Source: Phenylobacterium deserti (GTDB lineage: Bacteria; Pseudomonadota; Alphaproteobacteria; Caulobacterales; Caulobacteraceae). Taken from it: a stretch of DNA of 64,000 nt. Below the pieces are notes generated by a model. That model did not search any database. It saw only the letters and a list, made by a program, of their open reading frames with translations, and had not been told where the DNA came from. Shown here one piece after another: positions 28,314 to 35,425 of this stretch; position 1 is the stretch's first letter; each line of letters starts with the position of its first letter. The stretch spans positions 1-64,000 of the forward strand of contig CAMCXF010000002.1 of NCBI GenBank assembly GCA_945883235.1, given 5' to 3'. The position numbers and the translations under genes were made by a program.

Positions 28314-29324
28314 GTGAGTATGGCCTCGACGATCAAGGACGTGTCGGCCATTGCCGGCGTCTCCATGAAGACCGTCTCGCGCGTGCTCAACAAGGAACGC
28401 TACGTGTCTGAAAAGACGCGCTTGCGGGTCGAACGTGCGGTCGCGGAACTGAACTTCCGGCCCAGCGTCGCGGCCCGCATCCTGGCGGGCAAGCGCAGCT
28501 ATCAGATCGCCTTGATCTACGACAACCACAGCCCCCACTACATCCACCAGATCCAGACTGGTGTCTGGGCCCGTTGCATTGAGGAAGGGGTGCGGCTGCT
28601 GGCCCAGCCGTCGGACGCGGCCTCGCCAATTCTCGCGCGCGAAATCGGTGGTCTGATCGATCAGACACAGGTCGACGGTGTGATCCTCTCGTCACCGGTG
28701 ACCGACGCGCCGGGGGCCCTGGAGGAGCTGGAAAAACGCGGCATCCCCTATGTGCGGATCTCGCCGGGCACCGACTATGATCGCAGCTCATCGGTCTCGA
28801 TGGATGATGTCCAGGCCGCCGACGATATGACCAGTCACCTGATCGCACTGGGCCACCGGCGGATCGGCTTTGTCGTAGGACACGCCAACCACACGGCCAG
28901 CGACCAGCGCCTGTTCGGCTACCGTCGCGCGCTGGACAAGGCGGGGCTGGCATTCGAGCCCAAATATGTGCGGCCAGGCGCCTTCGACTTCAGTTCGGGC
29001 GAGGCGGCGGGCGATGTCCTGCTCGATCTGGCCCAGCCGCCAACCGCGATCTTCGCCAGTAACGACGATATGGCTGCGGGCGTTCTGACCGTTGCCCATC
29101 GGCGCGGGATGTCGGTGCCGCGTGATCTCTCTGTGGTCGGGTTTGATGACACAGCGCTGGCCAGCCAGCTGTGGCCTCCGTTGACAACTGTGCGCCAGCC
29201 AACGCGCGACCTCGCCTATGCGGCGGCGGGACTGCTGTTTGACGCCGCCGATGAAGTGGTTCACCGCCGTTTGCCGCACGAATTGGTACTGCGGGCCTCA
29301 ACAGCGGGGCCCCGTAAGTCCTGA
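28314..29324 (+). CDS. LacI-family transcriptional repressor
   Basis: A 336-residue regulator with an N-terminal LacI HTH (STIKDVSAIAGVSMKTVSRVLN) and the hinge-helix region PSVAARILAGKRS, followed by a periplasmic-binding-protein-like sugar domain containing VDGVILSSPVT, GHRRIGFVVGH and VPRDLSVVGFDDT. The start is GTG 28314 after GAAGG; ATG 28320 is possible. It lies directly upstream of the AKR/LLM operon, and a LacI-type palindrome sits between them at 29392, so it very likely represses that operon. A near-identical palindrome at 41359 suggests a second target. Confidence 0.92.
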   Translation: MSMASTIKDVSAIAGVSMKTVSRVLNKERYVSEKTRLRVERAVAELNFRPSVAARILAGKRSYQIALIYDNHSPHYIHQIQTGVWARCIEEGVRLLAQPSDAASPILAREIGGLIDQTQVDGVILSSPVTDAPGALEELEKRGIPYVRISPGTDYDRSSSVSMDDVQAADDMTSHLIALGHRRIGFVVGHANHTASDQRLFGYRRALDKAGLAFEPKYVRPGAFDFSSGEAAGDVLLDLAQPPTAIFASNDDMAAGVLTVAHRRGMSVPRDLSVVGFDDTALASQLWPPLTTVRQPTRDLAYAAAGLLFDAADEVVHRRLPHELVLRASTAGPRKS

Positions 29325-29391
29325 CTTTCTCCGTCGCCGGACGGGTTTCTCGACAGGCCGTCTTGCCAATGTCACGGCCACAAGCCTATCA

Positions 29392-29411
29392 ATATGACAG
29401 CGCTATCATAT
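29392..29411. promoter_or_regulatory. LacI-type operator upstream of the AKR/LLM operon
   Basis: ATATGACAGCGCTATCATAT is a 20-bp palindrome with a central CG step and only one mismatched pair. Such even, CG-centred palindromes are typical LacI-family operators. It overlaps the upstream ATG at 29410, which argues that translation begins further down, at 29476. The same site is found at 41359-41376. Confidence 0.75.
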
Positions 29412-29475
29412 GGCGTTCAGGCGGTCGGTAAACCAGCCGGCAATGTCTGATGACCCATCGAGGACTACACCGGGC

Positions 29476-30390
29476 ATGACGACCAGCACCCTGCCGAAAC
29501 CTGCCGCCACCCGGCCTCTGTACGCGGGAGGCCCGAGTGTCTCGTCGGTCGCCTGGGGCATGTGGCGTTTCGCCGGTGATGACCTGGCGGCCGCGACGGC
29601 TCGCGTGTCTGCCGCTCTCGACGCGGGCGTCACCTTGTTCGACACCGCTGACATCTATGGCCCAGACAACAATGAGCCTTTCGGGGCCTCAGAGGTGCTG
29701 CTGGGTCGCGTGCTCGCCGCCCATCCGACGCTAGCCGCCCGCATGGTGATCGCCACCAAGGGCGGTATCAGCATGGGCGTGCCCTACGATTCCAGCGCGG
29801 CCTATCTGGCCTCTGCCATCGATGCGTCCCTGACGCGCATGGGCTTGGATCACGTGGCGCTGTGGCAGATCCACCGCCCCGACATGCTGACCCACCCGTC
29901 CGAAGTGGGCCGCGCTCTGGAAACTGCGCACAAGGCCGGCAAGATCGGCGCGATCGGGGTTTCCAACTTCACACCGTCGCAGGTGGAGGCGCTGGCCGCC
30001 CACAGCGCCTTGCCCATCGTCTCATGCCAGCCGGAGTTCTCGCCCCTGGCCATCAGCCCGCTGACCAACGGGGTGTTGGATCAGGCGATGGCGCGCAACA
30101 TGACCGTGCTGGCCTGGTCGCCGCTGGGCCAGGGACGCCTGGGCGACCCGAAGGACGAGCGCGCACGCGCTGTCGCCGCCGCCCTCGACGTCAAGGCCGC
30201 CGAGGCCGGCGTCAGCCGGGCCGCCGCTGCCTACAGCTGGATCATGGCGCATCCGTCTCAGCCTATCCCCATTGTCGGCACACAGACCCCGGCCCGCATC
30301 GCCGAGATCCCCGACGCCTTCAAACCGCGCTGGACCCGGGCGGAATGGTACGCCGTCCTCGTCGCCTCCATGGGAGAAAATCTGCCATGA
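29476..30390 (+). CDS. Aldo/keto reductase, candidate 6-oxo-glucose reductase (SmoB-like)
   Basis: A 304-residue AKR (or 326 from ATG 29410, which the operator overlaps). The catalytic tetrad is visible: Asp and Tyr in FDTADIYG, Lys in VIATKGGIS, His in LWQIHRPD. GVSNFTPSQVEAL and VLAWSPLGQG are further AKR landmarks. It shares an ATGA overlap with an SsuD-like monooxygenase. In the sulfoquinovose monooxygenase pathway an AKR (SmoB) reduces 6-oxo-glucose to glucose after a monooxygenase (SmoC) removes sulfite. The pairing here fits that pathway, but no residue seen here proves the substrate. Confidence 0.88.
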   Translation: MTTSTLPKPAATRPLYAGGPSVSSVAWGMWRFAGDDLAAATARVSAALDAGVTLFDTADIYGPDNNEPFGASEVLLGRVLAAHPTLAARMVIATKGGISMGVPYDSSAAYLASAIDASLTRMGLDHVALWQIHRPDMLTHPSEVGRALETAHKAGKIGAIGVSNFTPSQVEALAAHSALPIVSCQPEFSPLAISPLTNGVLDQAMARNMTVLAWSPLGQGRLGDPKDERARAVAAALDVKAAEAGVSRAAAAYSWIMAHPSQPIPIVGTQTPARIAEIPDAFKPRWTRAEWYAVLVASMGENLP

Positions 30391-31460
30391 CCAACCCCGC
30401 CATGCCTCCCTGCGAGATCAGCTGGTTCTCGGCGCTCTGCGACGACGACTATGAGTTCCTGGGCGTGCCCGACCCGATGCTGAAATCCAGCTGGGAGCAT
30501 TGCCGCGATATCGTGATGCAGGCCGAGGCGGGCGGGTTCGACAACATCCTGCTGCCGTCCGGCTATGAGCTCGGCATCGACACCACCGCCTTCGCCGCAG
30601 CCATTGCGCCGATGCTGAAGCGCATGCGCTTGTTGATGGCCGTCCGCATCGGCGAGATGTGGCCCCCGCAACTCGCTCGCCAGATCGCCACCATCGACCG
30701 ATTGCTGGGCGGGCGGCTTACCGTCAACATCATCTCATCCGACATGCCGGGCGAGAAGCAGGCGTCGGCCCCGCGCTACGCCCGCACCGTCGAGGCGATG
30801 AGCATCCTGAAGACCATGCTGAACGGCCAGCCGCTGGATCACCAAGGCGAATTCTGGAAGCTGAAGCTGGATCCTCCCCGCGTCACCACGCTGTCGGGCA
30901 AGGCGCCGCTGCTCTATTTCGGCGGCCTGTCGGAAGACGCTCGCGAGGCCGCCGCCAAGGGCTGCGACGTCTTCCTGATGTGGCCGGACAAGAAGGAGAC
31001 CATCACCGACATCATCGCCGACATGACATCCCGCGCGGCGAAGCATGGTCGCACGCTGAAGTTCGGCTACCGCGCCCACATGATCGTCCGTGACACCGAG
31101 GCCGAGGCCCGCGCCGCCGCCGATCGCCTACTCTGCAAGCTGGACGCCGCTACCGGCGACGCGATCCGCGCCAAATCTCTCGACTCCACCTCTGCCGGAG
31201 TACAGGCCCAGACCGCACTGCGCGAAGCGGCCGCCGATGACGGCTATGCCGAAGCCAACCTGTGGACCGGCGTCGGCCGGGCCCGTTCCGGCTGCGGCGC
31301 GGCCATCGTCGGCAACCCCGACCAGGTACTGGCCAAACTCAACGACTACCGCGCCATGGGCATTGAAGCGTTTATCCTGTCTGGCTATCCACACGCGGCG
31401 GAAGCGGACCTGTTCGCGCGCCACGTATTGCCGAGTATCGAGCACGGGCCGCTAGTCTGA
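30387..31460 (+). CDS. LLM flavin-dependent monooxygenase, candidate sulfoquinovose monooxygenase (SmoC-like)
   Basis: A 357-residue luciferase-like monooxygenase related to alkanesulfonate monooxygenase SsuD: EISWFSALCDDDYEFLGVPD at the start, MQAEAGGFDNILLPSGY, GGRLTVNIISSDMPGEK (SsuD-type loop), and a C-terminal GIEAFILSGYPHAAEA like that of SsuD. Such enzymes use FMNH2 and O2 to cleave C-S bonds of sulfonates. It is translationally coupled to an AKR and under a LacI-type operator, which suggests a sugar sulfonate substrate, that is sulfoquinovose. No flavin reductase (SmoA) is adjacent, so FMNH2 must be supplied from elsewhere. Confidence 0.9.
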   Translation: MTNPAMPPCEISWFSALCDDDYEFLGVPDPMLKSSWEHCRDIVMQAEAGGFDNILLPSGYELGIDTTAFAAAIAPMLKRMRLLMAVRIGEMWPPQLARQIATIDRLLGGRLTVNIISSDMPGEKQASAPRYARTVEAMSILKTMLNGQPLDHQGEFWKLKLDPPRVTTLSGKAPLLYFGGLSEDAREAAAKGCDVFLMWPDKKETITDIIADMTSRAAKHGRTLKFGYRAHMIVRDTEAEARAAADRLLCKLDAATGDAIRAKSLDSTSAGVQAQTALREAAADDGYAEANLWTGVGRARSGCGAAIVGNPDQVLAKLNDYRAMGIEAFILSGYPHAAEADLFARHVLPSIEHGPLV

Positions 31461-31552
31461 CGAGCTCTGGCGCTTCCGCGGAAAACCCGACAGTTAGTCG
31501 CAAAGCCGGATATTCGTCGGGCCTTCATGTATAGGTCCTAATCGTACCACAG

Positions 31553-32444
31553 CTGTCAGAACCCTTTGCGGCCAAGCTCAGCTTTATCCTGAAGGCGTTC
31601 TCGATGAGCCGCGGGCGGCTCGCGGCTGACATGGGTGTCGATAAATCCGTGGTCGGGCGTTAGGTTACGGGCGCTGTGGTTCCGTCTGAGCACAATCTAA
31701 TGCTGATGACGGCGCAGTTCGCACGCCGGGCACCTGGCTTCACCAGTCTCAGTTGGGAGCGAAGCCTGGCGGAACTGGCCGAATTGATCGGGGTCGACCA
31801 CGGCGCGGCCCCGACAGTGCTCCCGATCCCGGTAAACCGGGGATTGCCGCTGGCAATCCTGGACCAGACTCGTGCAACCACCGCGCTCCGGGGTGCCGCC
31901 TATCAAGGGTTTTTCAGGTCAACGCGACCCTTTGTGCTGCAGCCGGGCCGTTTCCTGCATGATCCGCCTGGACGAGACAGGCCTCCTCAGCCTTCGGATG
32001 GGGACTGGCGGCCACATGGCCGAAGGGTGGATGCTGCCGGTTCACAACCAAGTCTTCTGTATCGCGGCTGATGTGACCAGCGGCGCTTTGCTGTTTGGCA
32101 TCTTCAACGGCGTCGCCACGGCGCGTGCCGACGTGACCGATGGATTGACCCTGGGTTCGGCGCTGGACGGCGGGCGTACACCGACGGCCAGCGCTATGAT
32201 CTTTGAACGCGTCGGCGACCTCAGCGGCGACAGCGTCGCAGATGACGCGCGGTTCGAGGCGCTGGCGGCCGGCAATCCGCTGGCCCCGCAGGGAGAGATT
32301 TCCGACCACATGCGCGAACACCTGACCGGGGACTTCGGCCCGATCCAAATGGCGTTGGGTGGCGCTCTGCTCTTGCAGATGGCGCTGTCACGGTCACTCT
32401 CGCGGGGCGCTGCGTTCGATGGAGACCTCAACAGTCAGCGCTGA
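31553..32444 (+). pseudogene. Decayed XRE-type regulator with C-terminal sensory region
   Basis: Reading from CTG 31553 gives SEPFAAKLSFILKAFSMSRG, then RLAADMGVDKSVVGR, TAG at 31661-31663, then VTGAVVPSEHNLMLMTAQFA. HTH homologues of this kind have Trp after VVGR, so TGG to TAG is the likely event. The frame continues to FRSTRPFVLQPGRFLHD at about 31960, where it shifts; the next frame carries MIRLDETGLLSLRMGTGG and VFCIAADVTSGALLFGIFNG to 32444. The expected initiation codon reads CTG, which may be a third lesion. So the gene has at least one nonsense and one frameshift change. The function of the intact family is unknown. Confidence 0.75.
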
Positions 32445-32514
32445 ACCGGCGGCGGGGAGCTGTCCACGGCCTCAGATCCCCTCCTCGCCGAGGAGGTCCT
32501 GCCGCTCGTCAATC

Positions 32515-32865
32515 CTATCGCTGCTCGCCCACCGTCGCGCAGATTGGCTTGCCCTTCACAGTGTCCCCGACCAGCGTGCCGTCGCGCGCGCCGGTGCGGC
32601 GGGCGACGTTGAGGGCCTTGCTTTCGCCGGGCGGGATCTGGCCCCCGGCACAGACGGCGACCTCGACGCGCACACCGCCCAACGGGCAGGTGCACATGCG
32701 TTCGCGACCCGGCAGTCGGCCGTCGGCAACATCACAGGACTTTGGAATCAGCTGGCCGCCTGACGAGATGCACTGGATGGTCCGGTCGCTCGGGGCTGTG
32801 GGCTGAGCCCATGCCGGGGCAGCTGTCAGCGTGGCCAGGACCAGCGCCAAGGTTGAATGTCGCAT
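32515..32865 (-). CDS. Small secreted cysteine-containing protein, function unknown
   Basis: A 116-residue protein whose start at 32865 gives a clear signal peptide (RHSTLALVLATLTAAPAWAQ). A longer in-frame extension upstream to 33135 has no protein-like character. The mature part has six cysteines (segments IQCISSGGQ, KSCDVADG, RMCTCPLGG, EVAVCAGGQ, KPICATVG), so two or three disulfides are possible in the periplasm. I do not recognise a family. It is convergent with the decayed regulator. Confidence 0.65.
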   Translation of the reverse strand: MRHSTLALVLATLTAAPAWAQPTAPSDRTIQCISSGGQLIPKSCDVADGRLPGRERMCTCPLGGVRVEVAVCAGGQIPPGESKALNVARRTGARDGTLVGDTVKGKPICATVGEQR

Positions 32866-32991
32866 CACCGCAGGGTTCCTCTTCTCCGCTGAGACATATG
32901 GCAAAACGCTCCTGCTGGCTTCTGTCAGTAACGGCACCTTCACCATATCTTTGAAGGAGGGCTTAACGGCCTCTGGCGCACGCTGACTTCC

Positions 32992-33213
32992 ATGGACCCG
33001 ATCGCCACCGCCCGCTACGGCCTGATGGCCGCCTCGAACCGCTTTGAGACCGCTGCGTCCCGCATCGCCGGTGCGCCGGGCGACGGCGGCGTCGATCTGG
33101 CCACCGAGTTCGTCGAGGTCATCCAGGCCAAACAATCCTTCTCGGCCAATCTGTCGGTAATCCGATATGCTCAGGACATGTGGGACTCGCTGTTGGCTAT
33201 CCAGTCACGCTGA
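32992..33213 (+). CDS. Small flagellar-rod C-terminal-like protein
   Basis: A 73-residue protein, MDPIATARYGLMAASNRFET followed by VDLATEFVEVIQAKQSFSAN and ending with RYAQDMWDSLLAIQSR. The pattern (N-terminal helix with ASNRFE, then VDLATEFV..I.AK..FSANL) is the paired helical ends of flagellar rod/hook proteins such as FlgC brought together with no middle domain. Stand-alone versions occur in alphaproteobacteria outside flagellar loci. Whether it functions in flagella is not known; no flagellar genes are near. Confidence 0.68.
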   Translation: MDPIATARYGLMAASNRFETAASRIAGAPGDGGVDLATEFVEVIQAKQSFSANLSVIRYAQDMWDSLLAIQSR

Positions 33214-33235
33214 GACCGCGACATACCCGGGCACG

Positions 33236-33260
33236 AAAAAGGGGAGCCTCGCGGCTCCCC
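33236..33260 (-). terminator. Rho-independent terminator of the DUF6152 gene
   Basis: GGGGAGCC and GGCTCCCC (33241-33260) form an 8-bp stem around TCGC, and on the minus strand it is followed by TTTTT. It lies 28 bases past the stop of the gene at 33288. With the pairing perfect and a T tract, this is the clearest terminator in the window. Confidence 0.88.
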
Positions 33261-33287
33261 CTTCAATATCGGTCACTCTCTTGAGGA

Positions 33288-33740
33288 CTATTTCTTTTCG
33301 GAAGCGTCCGAACCATCGACCGGCGCGCCAGTGCCGGACGATCCCATGAACAGCTTCTTGCCATCCGGGAAGGTCACGTCGCGACCGTTGGCCTTGCAGG
33401 CCGGGCGGCAGAGTTTGTCCTTGGACTGATAGCCCCGGACAATGATCTCGGTGCCGGGCTTCAGCGAGTTGCGGTCGATGCCCGAACGCAGCAGGGTGTT
33501 GGGCGTGCCGCCCTCAACCATCCAGGCAGTGGTTGTGCCATTGGTGCCGACGGCGGCGATATGGACCCAGGCGTGGGGGTTGATCCACTCAACGCGGGTT
33601 ACCTTGCCGCGCAGCAGCACCGGGGACTTGCCGTCAAACTCGGCAGCAAAGGCGTGGTGCGCCCAAGCGGCGCCGCCAGCGGCGGCCACGGCGAGGGCCG
33701 CGCCTGCGATCCCCGCGACAATCAGGTTCTTCTTGTTCAT
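33288..33740 (-). CDS. Exported DUF6152-family protein
   Basis: A 150-residue protein. The start at 33740 follows GGAGG and gives a signal peptide (LIVAGIAGAALAVAAAGGAAWA) ending just before HHAFAAEFD. The motif HHAFAAEFDGKSPVLLRGKV followed by RVEWINPHAWVHI is the signature of DUF6152, an OB-fold-like periplasmic family often paired with the type of protein encoded next door. It also has a CxxxC near the end (KLCRPACKANG). Its function is unknown. It is downstream of the 33810 gene on the same strand, 69 bases away, so the two are probably co-transcribed. Confidence 0.82.
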   Translation of the reverse strand: MNKKNLIVAGIAGAALAVAAAGGAAWAHHAFAAEFDGKSPVLLRGKVTRVEWINPHAWVHIAAVGTNGTTTAWMVEGGTPNTLLRSGIDRNSLKPGTEIIVRGYQSKDKLCRPACKANGRDVTFPDGKKLFMGSSGTGAPVDGSDASEKK

Positions 33741-33809
33741 ATTTGCGCCTCCAAGGCCGGTGCTTTGTCGTCTAGTCTTCATGAGCTGGCGATGAACGCC
33801 AGCCAAAAC

Positions 33810-34670
33810 CTACTTCAGTGGTTCCTTGCGGAGGTCACCGTACATCAGTTCCTCGACGAACTCGACGCACTTGAACTGGTTGAGCCGCGCATCATCGCCG
33901 ACCCGCTTGTAGAGGTTGACGCTGAGCTTCCAAGGCCGGGTAAAGGTGTTGGCGTCGGTGATGGTCGCGTCATATCGAACGACGCCCGGGCCGGTCGGCG
34001 TCCAGCGCTCAACCACCGTCATCTGGTCCGAGTGGTGATTGCCGGCCCGGTCGAACCAGGTGCGGTCGTTCATGCCACTGACCGTGACCACCAGCGTGTC
34101 ACCCTCCCACTTGGCGACCGACTGGCCCATCCAGCTGTCGACAGGGGCTGGGCCTGGATCGGTGAACAGCACGTTGCGCACGGCACCAGCGTACTCATAG
34201 GCAATGATCATCGACTTCTCAGACTGGAAGATCTGGAAGGGCAGGTGCATGTAGTTGGCGCGCGGAACGCCCGGCAGGTAGCACTTCACCTCGGGATCGA
34301 GGTTCAGATAGTCGGCGCGGTTTGCGTCGCGCATCTTCTTTGCGTCCGCCGTGTAGGGGATCTCGCCGCCTTCGACGATGCCCAGGCCTGCGGGCACGGC
34401 ACCGACCGCGCCAAGCGCCACCACGGCCTTGGCCGGAACCGGCACAAAGGGACCCGGGCGCAGCTGCAGCGCCGCGCGGGCGGCATGGGGCTCAATGTCC
34501 CAGCCGGCGGAGTTCATCGCCTGCCAGACACCGTTGAGTTCGGGATGCTTGCCGTCAGGGCCACGCGGAGCCTTGTAGGCCGCTGCAGCCGACTTGGCCT
34601 TGGTTTGCGCCTGTACCGGCCCGGCCACCACAAGGCCGACTACTGCCAACGCCGCCACGATCCTGATCAT
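33810..34670 (-). CDS. Exported protein of unknown function, partner of DUF6152
   Basis: A 286-residue protein with a signal peptide (RIVAALAVVGLVVAGPVQAQ). Landmarks are GPDGKHPELNGVWQAMNSAG, VKCYLPGVPRANYMHLPFQI, the stretch GDTLVVTVSGMNDRTWFDRAGN and ERWTPTGPGVVRYDATITD. These recur in a large family of secreted proteins of Acidobacteria and alphaproteobacteria that often sit next to DUF6152 genes. They look beta-rich and are not enzymes I can name. It is followed by the DUF6152 gene and the terminator at 33236, so the pair forms a two-gene unit. Confidence 0.75.
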   Translation of the reverse strand: MIRIVAALAVVGLVVAGPVQAQTKAKSAAAAYKAPRGPDGKHPELNGVWQAMNSAGWDIEPHAARAALQLRPGPFVPVPAKAVVALGAVGAVPAGLGIVEGGEIPYTADAKKMRDANRADYLNLDPEVKCYLPGVPRANYMHLPFQIFQSEKSMIIAYEYAGAVRNVLFTDPGPAPVDSWMGQSVAKWEGDTLVVTVSGMNDRTWFDRAGNHHSDQMTVVERWTPTGPGVVRYDATITDANTFTRPWKLSVNLYKRVGDDARLNQFKCVEFVEELMYGDLRKEPLK

Positions 34671-34801
34671 GATTCCAGTTCCCCCAAAGCGTCAGCCTGA
34701 ACGTGACCGCGCCGATTTGGCCATACCCTAAACAACGTTCCTGCGTCGCGCCAGTTGGCTCTTCATTTGAATTCCCGGCAGGCTGCGCTAAGCCGCCTGT
34801 C

Positions 34802-35422
34802 ATGACACTGCGCCAGCTGTTCGCCACGCCGATCTACAATTCAAGCTTTATTACAAACCGGGGCTTCGAAAATTTCAACGGCGAGATTTTGCACGCTTGT
34901 CAATCGCTGGCCGAAGAGGACCTAGCCGGACGTGGCTGGTGCCGGGAACACGGCTATGGCGGCTACACGTCCTATGCCTCTCTGAACGATTTGCCGCAAC
35001 GGATGAGCGTGTTCGACGAACTCAAACGCAAACTGGATCGCCACGCCCGTCTCTTCGCCGACTCGCTGGCCTTTGACCTAGGCGGCGGGAAACTGCGGAT
35101 GGACAGTCTGTGGGTGAATATCCTCAAGCCGGGCGCGGCGCATTCCGGCCACGTGCACCCGCACAGTGTGCTGTCGGGGACCTATTATGTGGCCACGCCG
35201 CCGGGCGCGAGCGCGCTCAAGCTGGAAGACCCACGCCTGCCGATGATGATGGCTGCGCCGCCGCGACGGGCGGACGCCCCCGAGGATGTCCGGAGTTTCG
35301 TCTATCTGCAGCCGGAGGCGGGGACGCTCTATCTGTGGGAAAGCTGGCTCCGCCACGAGGTGCCGGCGAACAAGGCCAGGACTTCCAGGGTCAGCGTCAG
35401 CTTCAACTACGGCTGGCGCTGA
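34802..35422 (+). CDS. Putative 2OG-Fe(II) oxygenase (TIGR02466 type)
   Basis: A 206-residue protein beginning MTLRQLFATPIYNSSF. It shows LWVNILKPGAAHSGHVHPHS, where the histidines would bind iron, then SGTYYVATPPGASALKLEDPR and the later LWESWLRHEVPANKARTSRVS with the distal His and the 2OG-binding Arg. This is the pattern of the small uncharacterised 2OG oxygenase family with a conserved HxHxxS. The hydroxylated substrate is unknown. It stands alone, three bases before the convergent peptidase stop. Confidence 0.85.
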   Translation: MTLRQLFATPIYNSSFITNRGFENFNGEILHACQSLAEEDLAGRGWCREHGYGGYTSYASLNDLPQRMSVFDELKRKLDRHARLFADSLAFDLGGGKLRMDSLWVNILKPGAAHSGHVHPHSVLSGTYYVATPPGASALKLEDPRLPMMMAAPPRRADAPEDVRSFVYLQPEAGTLYLWESWLRHEVPANKARTSRVSVSFNYGWR

Positions 35423-35425
35423 GCG

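Noticed and set aside
29410-29475. ATG 29410 or 29443 as the AKR start
   Set aside because: The operator overlaps 29410 and neither has a ribosome-binding site; conserved AKR sequence begins after 29476. The choice remains somewhat uncertain.
3024-31663. A variant genetic code reading TAG as an amino acid
   Set aside because: TAG terminates several intact genes here (rutA, rutC, adenosine deaminase, thiolase, first TonB receptor) at family-typical lengths, and one of the broken genes has TGA instead.
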